A DNA stretch of 64,000 bases from Globisporangium splendens. Taxonomy: Eukaryota; Oomycota; Peronosporomycetes; Pythiales; Pythiaceae. Made by a program: the position numbers and the translations under genes. Positions 1 through 10,206 of this stretch are shown in pieces. The stretch's first letter is position 1. Each line of letters begins with the position of its first letter. The notes below the pieces were generated by a model. It ran no database searches. It was not told the DNA's origin and saw only the letters and a list, made by a program, of their open reading frames with translations. Location: NCBI GenBank assembly GCA_006386115.1, contig VFIW01000006.1:1384706-1448705 (forward strand). Reading direction: 5' to 3'.

Positions 1-1
1 T

Positions 2-1303
2 CCGCTGATTTCGTACACTGGCGCATTCCCGTCGGGCGCTGGGTCTCATGCGCTATTCCCAGCAGCAGGAAGCCAGCAAGCGTCTCCGTACTTGCTTCAC
101 GCCCACCAGTATTTTGCTGCAGATCAAATTGGGAACTCTTCAATTGCTCAAGCGGCACACTCTCACTTGAGCGCCATGGGGCTGAGCCATGGGAGCAGTG
201 ATGGCAACGACATGTCGAATATTGCCAACGTAGCAACCAATGCGTTGCTAGGGTCGGGTCGTATCCATGGGTCTGGTCCTCACTCAGGAAACAGTGGGCA
301 GTGCACGTGCTTTCGAGGTACAAGCCCTAACATGTACTACCCGCTCACCAGCTGTCCTCTCCACGCTCGTGCTAATGAACCATCACTTTCCGGGAAGAGC
401 AGAAAAAGCGAGAGAGTGTCTCGTGGCGATGAACCCGAGGACGAAAATGAAGAGGAACCCGATGAAGAACCAAATGGAAGCGTTGTATGGTCTCCAACTT
501 CACCAGTCGAGATTACTACCGTGTCTACCGACTTGGGAACGAGCATTTGGCGAGCTCCGAGAATAAAGCGGCTCCATGATTCTTGGGATGCCTTTCAAGA
601 GCATTTGGATCTGTATTCGGTTGCGACTTTCCAGCTGTATCGTGTGCGTACGACTTCGTCTGTGAGCTCGCGCAACTCTCGAATTGCACAGCAAACTGCG
701 GCCCGCGAGATGCCAATTCCAGTTGCTTCTTTCGAAAGTGGTCCTCAGTCGCCAGCAGCACCCCGATTTGTTCCCGATTCGTACCAATGGTATTCCAAGA
801 CGTTTGTGTGCACCCATGGATGGAAAGAACGGCGACGTGGAAAAGGCCAGCGTGTGAGTCATAGCCTCCGCTCCACAGAATGTTCAGCAAAGCTGTGCGT
901 GACTCTTCAGAAGTCTCCTCATGAGATGAATAGCAACAAGTGGCGCGTTGTCGTGACAAGGCAAACTACTGACCACAACCACGAGATTTCCGTGCAAGCG
1001 TATCAGCAGTATTCTGAGAACAGACGCATCAAGGATTCGTCACTGCTGGACCAAGCCGAGGAACTGTGGAAGAAAGGATTGACTCGACGCAAGATTTACG
1101 AGTTTTTGAAGGAACAGTGTCCAAATGCCATCTTGATGAAAGATGTGCACAACCTTGTGCAACGATGGCAAGCACAACAGCAACCGAGCAGTAACAGCAA
1201 TGGAAGTGCGGATAGTTCGTCACGCTCACCTACTGCTGCAGCGACGGGTGCAGAGGATGGAGGGGAGCGCATTCGGGTTCTTCATGAGGAGCATCAGATT
1301 TAA
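2..1303 (+). CDS. ZSWIM3/FAR1-like DNA-binding protein, 5'-truncated by window edge
   Basis: The reading frame is already open at base 2 and no ATG precedes the conserved part, so the true start lies outside the window. The visible 433 residues begin with a low-complexity Ser/Gly/His stretch and an acidic Glu/Asp/Pro run. A domain starting at SWDAFQEHLDLYS follows and ends with a Cys/His pattern (Cys in FVCTHGWKERRRGKG, Cys in TECSAKLCVTL, then HNHEIS). This matches the WRKY-GCM1-like zinc fold of FAR1/MULE-derived and ZSWIM3-type proteins, which are abundant in oomycetes. A helical segment (LLDQAEELWKKGLTRRKIYEFL) lies near the C-terminus. No transposase catalytic core or SWIM domain is visible, so it may be a domesticated DNA-binding part only. 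The family assignment is by pattern and moderately sure. Confidence 0.5.
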   Translation, partial: PLISYTGAFPSGAGSHALFPAAGSQQASPYLLHAHQYFAADQIGNSSIAQAAHSHLSAMGLSHGSSDGNDMSNIANVATNALLGSGRIHGSGPHSGNSGQCTCFRGTSPNMYYPLTSCPLHARANEPSLSGKSRKSERVSRGDEPEDENEEEPDEEPNGSVVWSPTSPVEITTVSTDLGTSIWRAPRIKRLHDSWDAFQEHLDLYSVATFQLYRVRTTSSVSSRNSRIAQQTAAREMPIPVASFESGPQSPAAPRFVPDSYQWYSKTFVCTHGWKERRRGKGQRVSHSLRSTECSAKLCVTLQKSPHEMNSNKWRVVVTRQTTDHNHEISVQAYQQYSENRRIKDSSLLDQAEELWKKGLTRRKIYEFLKEQCPNAILMKDVHNLVQRWQAQQQPSSNSNGSADSSSRSPTAAATGAEDGGERIRVLHEEHQI

Positions 1304-1503
1304 TGAGTCAATTTGATCAGCGAGAAGTTTTGAAGTTGCTATCATCTTGAAAGTGAGCATTCGAGGGCATCACATATGCAATATTGCAGAGAATGAGTCG
1401 GAGCGACACGACCAAGTACAAGAGCGACGTGGCTGTTTTTTCATCAGTCAAACGAACTCGTCAGACAGCGTTCACCCGATCTCTTTATTGCTGAAAGTTG
1501 AAA

Positions 1504-1986
1504 TTAGACTGCACCCAAGAAAGCCGCAAACACGTGAAAGAGTTTCGTGATCCAACGAAGCCACATGGAAATCCATGTCGTGTCCATGTGCTCGCTCACA
1601 TCGACTGTGGCATCGGTGCTCTTCTCACACCCTGCACTCTCCGCCTCATTGCTGTCGGTGCTTTTCTCGCGATTGGCGTTCTGCTCCCTGCTGGCACTCC
1701 ACTCCAAGTCGGAATAACTCTTGACATCGTCAGTGAAAGCCCATTTGGCGTCAACATCGCAGTCCCCCTCGACGACAAGTTAAAAACCAGGCTCTCCGAA
1801 GTCAATGCCCCTCTCTTTCGTCGCCGCGAGAAACCTGGTGAGGTATTTCTTATCTCTTGGCGAGCACGTGCCGCGTTTGTAGTCTTCGAGCGTCACGCGA
1901 ACCCCGTAGATGCAGTAAACACACACATCAAAGTCGGGCAGAGAATGTAAACCAAACTGTCGGGTCACGAAACAACAAGATGCCAT
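1504..1986 (-). pseudogene. Paralog of the small gene at 2145-2518, interrupted by an in-frame TAA
   Basis: One minus-strand frame reads through this block with a single TAA at 1780-1782. Before it the frame gives YLTRFLAATKERGIDFGE, and after it the same frame continues LVVEGDCDVDAKWAFTDDV. The plus-strand neighbour encodes LDKFAAALEKGGIDFGE and then a DC and TDEV pattern at the same spacing, so the two are homologous across the stop. The tail is hydrophilic and ends with an aromatic segment (WISMWLRWITKLFHVF). The 5' end is unclear: a further minus-strand frame opens at an ATG at 2146 and may be an upstream exon. I do not recognise the family. No GT-AG intron around the TAA removes it cleanly, so a nonsense mutation is the simplest reading. 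Confidence 0.5.
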
Positions 1987-2144
1987 CTTTCAAGGCGCGT
2001 GACAGCATGAGAGACGCAGGTTTGAGCAGCAGAGGCTTTGCCGCTTTCTCGTGAAATTGCTTCATTCGGAAATTCTCTGCCTGCTGCGCAAAATTAAGGC
2101 GAAGGACCAAGGCACAAACCCCTCTCCACCCGAAACGACCAAGC

Positions 2145-2518
2145 ATGTACGGCGAGCTTGACCCAGCTGTCGTTTACGGCGTCGTTGGTGAGAGCTCGGA
2201 CCGCGTGATCAGCAAAAGCTTTCTAGAGAAATTTGGACTCGAGCGACACCCGAGGAGCCTCGTGCGTCTCTATGCCTGTGAGTTTGTGTATGAGTTGGTG
2301 TCCGGCTGCTCGATCCTGTACTTGACAACCACAGTGCCGAGAACGAGGCGAGACTCGACAAGTTTGCGGCTGCGCTAGAGAAAGGAGGCATTGACTTTGG
2401 TGAGCAGGATCACCATTTGGCGATTCATAGGTACGACTGCGGCATGGAGCACGAGGAGTATCTGACGGACGAAGTCGTCGATCCCAGCGAGTTGGTGAGA
2501 GGCAAAGACGGCAAATAA
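2145..2518 (+). CDS. Small hypothetical protein, two exons, paralog of the minus-strand neighbour
   Basis: The model is 2145-2287 plus 2335-2518, 108 residues, with a 47-bp intron (GTATGA...CACAG) whose removal joins the frames exactly. The product starts MYGELDPAVVYGVVGESSDR and continues through an amphipathic LDKFAAALEKGGIDFGE helix to a charged C-terminus. No signal peptide or membrane segment is visible. The ATG is the first in frame. Its first two bases overlap a CAT that is a possible minus-strand start, so the pair could be divergent head-to-head genes. The paralogous relation to 1504-1986 is seen directly; the function is unknown. Confidence 0.5.
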
Positions 2519-2911
2519 GTCTGCATCGGAACGCAAAAATGGAATAATGAGAATGTTGTAGCGTGAGTGTGTAATTTGCATTGAGTGGCGCATTTGCAGG
2601 GCAAACTTCAGTCGAAATGAATGAGCGAATGAAGCAAGCCCTAGAAGGACCAAGTCCATGAGACAGCGCGCCGTTTTTAAGTCCGAGAACGTCACTTCTC
2701 CCTTCAGTGCGTTGCAGTTTAAGGCTCATGTGCACCGAAATAAGCCCTGGCAGCTCAGCACCGTCTAACTTTGGAACTCGGTGCAACTTCGTGTGGAAAG
2801 TTGTGTCAGTGATTCGGTCGGGCACGCTTGCCGTGCAGTCATCCGAGATGTTTGCCGCCTTCCCATCTACTGCGCGATTCACTTTGGTCCATCTTAAAGC
2901 AAAAATGGCCG
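2519..2911. other. Intergenic, no gene recognised
   Basis: Short ORFs exist on both strands but none shows a domain or splice-consistent extension. It probably contains the promoter and the missing first exon of the SERINC-like gene, since that family normally begins with a Cys-rich leader that I cannot find downstream. Confidence 0.5.
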
Positions 2912-4759
2912 ATGTCGACGATCAATCGCGCGCGAACGGTGTACCTCAGTCTCTTCTTCGCAAATGTGATTTTCGCCACCCTGTTCAAGTCAATTGGAGA
3001 GAGTGCGATGCATGACTGTGCTTGAATGCCTGCATTCTTCAGAAAAGTTCTGACATGATGGACATTGTTCGTACTAGGTACTCTTAAAGAGTTTGGCACG
3101 TTTGCCCAATGCGATCCAGAGACACACCCATCGTGCATGGGGAACCAGATGATCTCCCGCGCGAGCTTCAGCATTGCGCAGTTTTTCTTGGTCCGTACCG
3201 TGTTGGCTCGGTTCGTGCGCACCAAGACTGAGGCGCAGACGTTCCAGCTTTTGCTCATAATTGAGCTTCCTGTGTACACTGCGCTGCTTGTGGGTTCATT
3301 CTTCATCCCAAGCAGTACGTTCTGCTATCTGAAATATCTACTCAAAAGAAAAAAAGCGAAGGCATCGGCTCACTGGCTTCGTGACGACATGCTAGGCTTC
3401 TTCAACGGATACTCGCAATTCACGAGGGTCGTCTCGGGGTTCTTCATCCTCTTTCAGATCGTCAGCATCGTCGATTTTTCATGTAGCATTCAGCTTTATG
3501 CCCCTATACGTGGTTGCTGCCGGTCACATAATAGCTTGTTCTGTCTGTATATTCTGTCAGATCAAGCACGAGACTTCCTCCTGGACCGCATCGAGAAAGC
3601 GGAACAGCATGCAGCGTCATACACAAATGAAGCTCCACCACTCGGCTCTGCGACTTTATGGTTCTGCTCTTGGTGGCGTGCTGGACTCAAGTCCTGTCCG
3701 TCAGCTTTTGCTGACGATTCATCTTGATGATTTTCTTCCGCAGGAAATGTGTTTTCCTTGCCGCATGCTTCTTCGCGCTGCTCGTGTCTGCAATTGGAAC
3801 CGCGTATCTGGTATTCTCCGACCAAAGCATCCTTTCTGAAATTGCATTATCTGGAGTTCATCCTTGTGCATTTGATGCTGGTAGTATGTGTATTACGGAT
3901 CGTGTGGTGTCGGCGTGGCGTTCACGACGGTCACAGTCGTCGCAATCGGACTCCTCGTCGGCGTATGCAGTAAGGAAGCGTGCTACTTAGAACTTGCTTC
4001 AAAGCAGCGATATGGTGTTGGTACTAATGACAACGTTCTTGTTGTGCGATCGAAAGTCACGACCTGGCTGGATACCGGACTTCTTCCCCCCTGTGTGGTT
4101 GCAGCCTACTTGGTGCTCATGTGCTGGTAGGCACTGACGAGCAATCCGGATGCATCCTGCGAATCGAAATCGTCTGCTTCGTCCCACAGTTTCTCCGACA
4201 AGAGCGTCGTTGCGAATGCGATTATCGCGGCGTTTGCGATGACTTGGACCAGCTGGCGCACTTCGAGTGCAGCCTCGAGCATGTTTGCCAAGAAGCCACC
4301 TTTAAAGCCTAGTGGAGTGAAGGCATCCGCCAACAGTACATCCAAGCAGCTCTCTGGAGTCGTGGTGGTCCACCTAGACGACACGCAAGTTCCAGCCACG
4401 GTGGACCAGTTGGTTCATGCAACTCCAAGCAATGGTGAGCAGCGCGAACCATGGCAGTTCTACTGCATGATGTGCGTTGCGGGGTTTTACATGTCCATGG
4501 TGCTCACCGACTGGGATTCTGCCGATGGGTACGCGCCTCTGCCATCTCCACAATCACGCTACTGCCCTCCCTCCTTTGGTTGTGTCATTGAAGTAGCTGC
4601 TCACATGGTACCATTGCTCACCCTCTTGGTTTTGCTGTCTGCAGCTCCTCGAATGGAGTGTCCATGTGGGTCAAGATCGTCGCACAGTGGCTCACGATCG
4701 CGCTCTTCTTCTGGACGCTCGTGGCACCCAAAGTGTTCCCCCATCGCGATTTCAGCTAG
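2912..4759 (+). pseudogene. Serine incorporator (SERINC/TMS1 family), premature TAG in the WSAL motif
   Basis: Eight exons fit GT-AG rules and stay in frame: 2912-3002, 3078-3314, 3396-3482, 3561-3672, 3744-3810, 3885-3969, 4057-4528 and 4645-4759 (422 codons). The product is a multi-pass membrane protein with SERINC landmarks: RARTVYLSLFFANVIFATL (first TM), a Cys-x9-Cys loop, IVDFS, TGLLPPCVVAAYLVLMCW, YMSMVLTDW, and the C-terminal pattern WVKIVAQWL...LVAPKVFP. SERINC proteins are linked to serine-lipid metabolism and scrambling in eukaryotic membranes. At 4128-4130 a TAG stands where the family has Ser of W-S-A-L; the frame continues with ALTSNPDASC, so the stop lies inside conserved coding sequence. 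The Cys-rich N-terminus is not found. This is a nonsense allele, a pseudogene, or a base-call error. Confidence 0.5.
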
Positions 4760-4784
4760 CGATTTCAGCTAGCGATTTCAGCTA
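4746..4784 (+). repeat. 13-bp unit repeated three times at the SERINC stop codon
   Basis: The unit gcgatttcagcta occurs three times in perfect tandem. The first copy encodes the last residues, and the gene's stop codon TAG (4757-4759) spans the junction of copies one and two, so the expansion only extends the 3' UTR. This looks like replication slippage. Confidence 0.5.
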
Positions 4785-4967
4785 TTGAATGCCAGGTATT
4801 GATTAGCACAAGCGAGAATGAATATAAGCCACAGCATCCACGTCGTTTCGTGTCCTTGGTCTGTGGCAATAGCTGCCTGCTTTGAATACAGCGCCGTATG
4901 CTTCAAATAAAAGTCCGCTCGTGTCAGCAACAGGGGAAAAAGAGCAGCAGGCAACAACCCCGTGACG

Positions 4968-7900
4968 ATGCGCGCGTGGATCCTGTGCGCGTGCGCGCTC
5001 GCAGGTGTATACCTCTGCGCCAGCGGCCTCCTGCGCCTCAACGAGGTCTTCACGCAGTCGCCTCCAGCTGCGCCATTCGCTCCCAGCAGCAGCGCCGAGC
5101 GAGCAGCTACATTCGATGCTGCGACGAAGCAGAAACCGCAATATGATCGCTTGGTTGTCGTGTTGATCGATGCGCTTCGAGCCGATATGGTGCTGGGTGG
5201 AGACGCCATGCACGGTAAACCAATGGTAAATGGTGGAGAGGACCTGAGTGTCAATATGCCGTACACACGAGGCCTCGTGACGTCCGGGCAAGCACTGGGA
5301 TACGTTGGGCACGCGAGTGTCCCGACAGGTGAGTTTGTGATTTCGACGAAGAATGCGGACTGTTTGGTGGCTAATACCGTCAAGCTGCTTTACTGATGCC
5401 CTCTGTGATATTTTCATTGTACTTCAGTCACTATGCCGCGCCTGAAGGCCATCGTGACGGGGAAAGCGCCTGCGTTCATCGACATTTTGAAAAACTTCAA
5501 CTCGGTTGCGCTCTCCGAAGTGAATCTCGTCGATCTGTTCGTGGCGCACGGGCACCGCATCGTGTTTTACGGTGACGACACGTGGCTGAAGCTATTCCCG
5601 TCGTCATTCCAGCGATCGGATGGTACGTCCGGTTTTTTCACGCGCGACACTGTCGAAGTCGACAACAACGTGACGCGCCACTTGAAAGACGAACTCGATC
5701 CTACGATGCAAGCCGCGGAAAGTAAAGATTGGGACGTGCTCGTGCTGCATTACCTCGGACTAGATCATGTCGGCCACTTGCGTGGACCGCGGTCAACCAT
5801 GATGGTCGACAAACTGCACGAAATGGACGCGATCGTGGCGCAAGTGCACGCCTCAGTGCAACAACAAGATGTGCTTAGAAGGGAAAAATCGCCATCTGCG
5901 CTGCCGTCGCTGATCGTCTTGTGCAGTGACCATGGGATGTCGGAAGTCGGAAACCATGGTGGCGCCACCGTGGAAGAATCGTCCGCATTGATGCTATTCC
6001 TTCGTGGTGACGGGCGCAACATGAAACAAGCCTCGTACCAGCAGAAGCGCAAGCAAGTCGATCTGGTGCCCACGATCGCCTCGCTCTTTGGTCTAGGTAT
6101 TCCGCCTTATAGCACGGGGTTGATACTCGATGAAGCCGTCCAAGCGTCAGCGTCGTCACCTGGAACTACCCAGTACCTCTCGGCTTTATATACCAACTAT
6201 GAACAGCTTTACAAGCTCGCTGTCGTCAAATTCCATGCATCCTCGCTTATGGAGTTTGATGCCAAGTACGACACTGCGGTTGAAGCTCTTCGACAGCTCT
6301 TGCAGGAAAGCAGCAGCAGTGAGGAGCACGATCTCGAATCCAGCCATAACCTCGAGCGTGTAATCCGCGAGGCTTGTGGCGTTCTTCAGGAGAAGCTTGC
6401 GCAGAGCGATGGCTCCGAGTACAACGAGCGAATGGTCTTTTTTGGGCTCTGCTTCCTGCTGTGCAGCGCCAAAGTATCGATCCGAATGCTCTACACCAAT
6501 CGACAACATGAGGCAAAGCGGGATCCAGTCACGTGGGTACTACTACTTGGCAGCATCCTGCAAGTCGTTAGTCTCACGTCGAGTTCGTCCATTGAGAATG
6601 AGCACGCGACGGCGTTTTTCCTGATAACGACGGTGCTTTGCGGCTGTGGTGTCAAGCTTCTAAAAGCCCAAGTGGCCAACTTCCTGCATCATGTATCACA
6701 ACCAAAGACGTCGCTGGTAAAAGAACTCGCGTTGCTGGTGCTCGTGCTTCTCGTCACGCGGATCCTTCGCAGCCGCAACCAAGTGATCAACTTTGGCCGC
6801 TTAAATGGCATCCAAGCGGATCCGCAGCAACCTGGGAATGAATTTGCAAACGATGACTCGGTCTCGATCCTCTCCACAGCGCCAATCTTTGAGGGCATGA
6901 TCCCGTTCGAAGCGTATTTCGTCGTGATCTCTGGTCTTGTGTTGTGGAAAGCGTCGCGGTTCTGCACGAAGCGAACGCTTCAAAACCACCCATTGACACT
7001 TCTTGGACTCGCATTGAGCAGCTTTGGGTTCACCATGGGCATGGTCGCCAGTTTACTTTGCAAGCATGTGGGGGGTGTCGAGGACGATGAATCTCTTTTC
7101 ATGGCGTATTCAGCAGACGACTATGCACGTGCAGTGTATGCCGCGGTCGCTATTTTGCTGTGCCTGCTTGTTGTGAATCACATGGCGCGCGCACTCGTGG
7201 CTGAGATGATCCTTTGGCTTTTGGTGACTTTGGTGCAACGCGAAGCCAACATCCCTACGCTCGGGTGGCTCTGCATCCAGCTCTTTCTGCTCTCCATAAC
7301 GCTCCAGAGGCATCCGACACTGTTCGCAAATGGGATCGCACTAGGGTCATTCTCGCTTTGGCTGTCACAGACGGCATTTTTCGCACTGGGCAACTCGCAC
7401 TTGGTCACGACGATCGATCTGAGCCAGTCGTACCATGGGCTGAGCGGGTACACGCAGTCCATCGTCGGACTGCTGACGTTCGTGAACGTGTTTTCTGGGC
7501 CACTCGTCGTGTTTGTCCGCATGCAGCAATGGATACACCTTGTCGCCACGTCGCCGTCGTCATCGCGATTGAAAGCGACTTCAACAACACACGTCATGCC
7601 AATTCCAGAGGCTCAAGCAGCAATCGCGAGAGAGGTCGGGCTGGCGCTTTTTGCATACCAGACACTGCGATTCGCAGTGTACACGTAAGTCTCCGTGCTT
7701 GGTATTGTGCTGCTGGTTGCTCTGCTTTCATAGCGACATGTGCCTGATTTTGCTGTTGTATCTTGTCCACACACAGCATCGTCGTGTATTTTATGCGGTT
7801 CCACTTGTTCATCTGGAGCGTGTTTGCGCCAAAGGTAAGAAGAGACCAAGTCCACAAATGCATTGATTTGGATAACTCAAAAGTCTGCTTGATGCTGATA

Positions 7901-8020
7901 TTGCGCTTGCTGTTTCTTTTTTTTTTGCCGTAGATGCTGTACGAAGTAACCCAGACGGCCGTCGTCCTCATAGTCGTCCTCATAGTCTCCTCAATTGCCA
8001 TGACAAGCAATCCCCATTGA
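4968..8020 (+). CDS. GPI ethanolamine phosphate transferase 2 (PIGG/GPI7 type)
   Basis: Four exons, 4968-5328, 5428-7684, 7777-7834 and 7934-8020, sum to 920 residues without frame breaks. An N-terminal hydrophobic segment anchors a lumenal alkaline-phosphatase-superfamily domain: VVVLIDALRADM carries the metal-binding Asp, followed by Thr of SVPTVTMPR (the Thr codon is split by intron 1), the GPI7-typical TRDTVEVDNNVTRHL, LHYLGLDHVGH, and CSDHGMSEVGNHGG. The rest is a string of transmembrane helices ending RFHLFIWSVFAPK. The enzyme adds ethanolamine phosphate to the second mannose of the GPI anchor in the ER; PIGG rather than PIGO or PIGN is chosen from the EVDNNVTRH motif. The ATG at 4968 opens a signal-anchor; a GTG six bases upstream is ignored. 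The last exon carries a 12-bp tandem repeat encoding VVLI twice. Confidence 0.5.
7961..7984 (+). repeat. 12-bp in-frame tandem repeat in the last PIGG exon
   Basis: gtcgtcctcata occurs twice in perfect tandem, adding one VVLI block to the final transmembrane helix of the PIGG-like protein. The reading frame is kept. Confidence 0.5.
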
Positions 8021-8474
8021 GGCTTGTGGTACCAACAGAAGGCACAACTCTCAACGTTCCGTGTCGCATGCACACCATAGACCAAGATGCAATGAATTCG
8101 CAAAAGCACACAAGAATACGAAACACACAGACACAAAGCAGGCTCCCATGGACAAAAAAGACGTATTTAAAAAAGAAAATCGTGGCAGGAACACCTGCCA
8201 TTACTTTTCTGTTTGAAAGTTGGTTTTCTCGTAAGTTGGAAAGAAAGAAATACATTACTATTTTGAACTGTCCAGCAGCTGAAAACACTCCTCGAGGGCA
8301 ATTGAAAATGTCGACGCGAAGAGCTACAAAGTGCCACCAGCAAAGAACAGAAGTAGGTCCAGAGAGTACATCTTGCTGTGTCTGCAGTGTTGCCATCCCT
8401 GTCCTGTGATTGCTCCCGTCTTCCCTGCGTTCACCCAATCACCTGCGACGCGCTGTACACTCCGGGGAACACAC
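8021..8474. other. Intergenic between two convergent gene ends
   Basis: It separates the 3' ends of the PIGG-like gene and eIF5A. The sequence is A-rich around 8150-8250 with no coding signal; it must hold both 3' UTRs. Confidence 0.5.
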
Positions 8475-9032
8475 TTAAGCCGAGGAGGTGTCTTCCTTCT
8501 TCGAGATGACTTGCTCAATGCCACAGGCCTTCAAGACGGTGAGCACGAGCTGCTTGCCGGCGTCGAAGTCCGTGCGGATTTCTTCGGCAAAGTTGTCTGG
8601 GAAGGTTGGCAACTTGATGTCCTCACGGGTCTCACCCGAGTCGTCCATCAGCGACAAGAAGTCGTCGTCCGTGATGTCCAACAAGGTGTATTCCGCGCGC
8701 GACACGAATGGCACCGACGTGGTGTGGGTCGATGGCACGATATCTTCCAACTTCTTGTTCGTGAAGATGTCCAACGCGGTAAAGTTACACTTGGCGTGAC
8801 CGTGCTTGCCAGTCTTCGAGGTAGACACGCTGACGACCTATTAAATATACAAAAGCAAGTCAGTATCCACATGCTGCAGTTCAGCTCTTGAGAAGAGAGT
8901 TTCACAGCAGCGTACCTTGCACGGGTGGCCCTTGATCATGATGAAACCTCCCTTTCTGATCTGACCAGCTTCGCATGGGAAGGTGTCCGAGGCACCGGCG
9001 TCGGTGGATTCGAAGGTGTAATCGTCAGACAT
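8475..9032 (-). CDS. Translation factor eIF5A
   Basis: Two exons, 9032-8916 and 8837-8475, with a 78-bp intron, give 159 residues, the usual eIF5A length. The KOW-like domain carries the hypusine loop STSKTGKHGHAK, where the Lys before HGHAK is modified by deoxyhypusine synthase. An OB-fold domain (FTNKKLEDIVPSTH onward) follows. It promotes elongation and termination at difficult peptide bonds in the cytosol. The intron falls just before the hypusine loop (HPCK/VVSVSTSK). The ATG at 9032 is the first in frame and lies about 50 bases below a canonical oomycete initiator. Identification is very secure. Confidence 0.5.
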
Positions 9033-10206
9033 GTTTGGTTTTTAAGTGGCTTCTGCGGACACACGAGAGAAAAAGGAGGAATGAGCTTCTCGTCAACCGC
9101 AAAAGGTGGCTACGCTTTCGCGCGCGCGCGCTCGCTCGCCACCACCAAAAGCGGACGAGCGGGAAGGGGGAGGAGCCGCGCCACCATGCGGAGAAAACAG
9201 GCGCCATCTCCCCCTCAATACAGCGAGCGAGCGAGCGGACGGCAGAGCATTACCTTTCTTCCGGAACTTTGAGCACCAACGATCCAAAACGGAGAGTGTT
9301 TCTGACCAATTGTTACGAGCGGACCCGCTTCCCCCCTTCCTCTGCGTGGAACACACCACCACCACCAAATTTAAGCGCGCTGCCTGCGGACCGAGTTCCC
9401 GAATCAGGAACCGCACAGTGGGACTTGCTTCCAATATAAGCGCGCTTAAAAGGGATCCGTCCGTAATTAGTGGACGCGTCCGCTGATTGGTCCCACAAAG
9501 GAAATTACTAGATTTGAAGAAGAGGACGAGGGGTAGGGCTTTATCCGCCCTAGCAGCCAATCGTTTGACGAGACCAGCGTCCGGTGAGTGGAGAAGGTGT
9601 ATGGGTTGAGAATATCGCACACATCAGCAGCAGCGGGTATCGTCACAGGAGGCAACAGATATGTTGCATGCTGGTTCAGGTCTCTCCAGCTGGCAATCAA
9701 TCGCATGAGGCAAAAGGGCGGGAATCTCTCTTTTTTCTCTCCCCGATTCAACCCCAGATACACACGTCGGGTTGTAGATGTTTTGGAACACCTGAGTTTA
9801 TTTGGATCGGCGGCAACGGTTCAGACAGTTGAACCGGTCTCTGTCGAACCGAATGAACCGCATTGCAGTTCTCAGTCGGTGACAAAGAACGGCGAGTTGA
9901 GGGAACATGCTGGGTCATTTTGGTGCCACTAGCCAGCATGCCGTCATAATCCACCAAGTAATCTCCCTCTACAGAAATCACAACCTTTTTATTCTACTTG
10001 TAAATTTTATACAACCCTTTAAATCCTCCTTATAGCACATATTGCAGCATATTTCAGCACCATGCAATAATTCAGGTGATCATGTCACTCGGTTCTTCCC
10101 GCTATGCTTGCGTTCGCCTTCGTCGCTTTCCTCCCTCACTTCAAGAGCGGAAGCGCACACTGAGCAAGTCAACTGCAACCTTCTCCATACAAGTCCCAAT
10201 ACCAAG
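9033..10206. other. 1.2-kb divergent promoter region between eIF5A and cofilin
   Basis: No gene is supported here. Near 9118 there is an alternating CG run, and two related motifs occur: TTAAGCGCGCT at 9371-9381 and the perfect 12-bp palindrome TAAGCGCGCTTA at 9437-9448, which could be regulatory sites (inference). The last 200 bases before the cofilin ATG are pyrimidine-rich with CTC/TTC runs, as expected of a core promoter. Confidence 0.5.
9066..9086 (-). promoter_or_regulatory. Oomycete initiator (Inr) plus flanking pyrimidine element for eIF5A
   Basis: On the minus strand the sequence reads GCTCATTCCTCCTTTTTCTC, matching the known oomycete core promoter (GCTCATTYY followed by a pyrimidine/T-rich flank). 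It lies 46-54 bases above the ATG, so transcription should start at the A of CATT. The match is seen directly; promoter activity is inferred. Confidence 0.5.

Noticed and set aside
2..1303. An intact MULE transposon
   Set aside because: Only the DNA-binding part is visible, without a transposase DDE core or terminal inverted repeats.
2144..2147. Overlapping CAT/ATG as two divergent start codons sharing bases
   Set aside because: Only the plus-strand ATG is backed by a good gene model; the minus-strand frame ends soon and may be chance, so no functional overlap is claimed.
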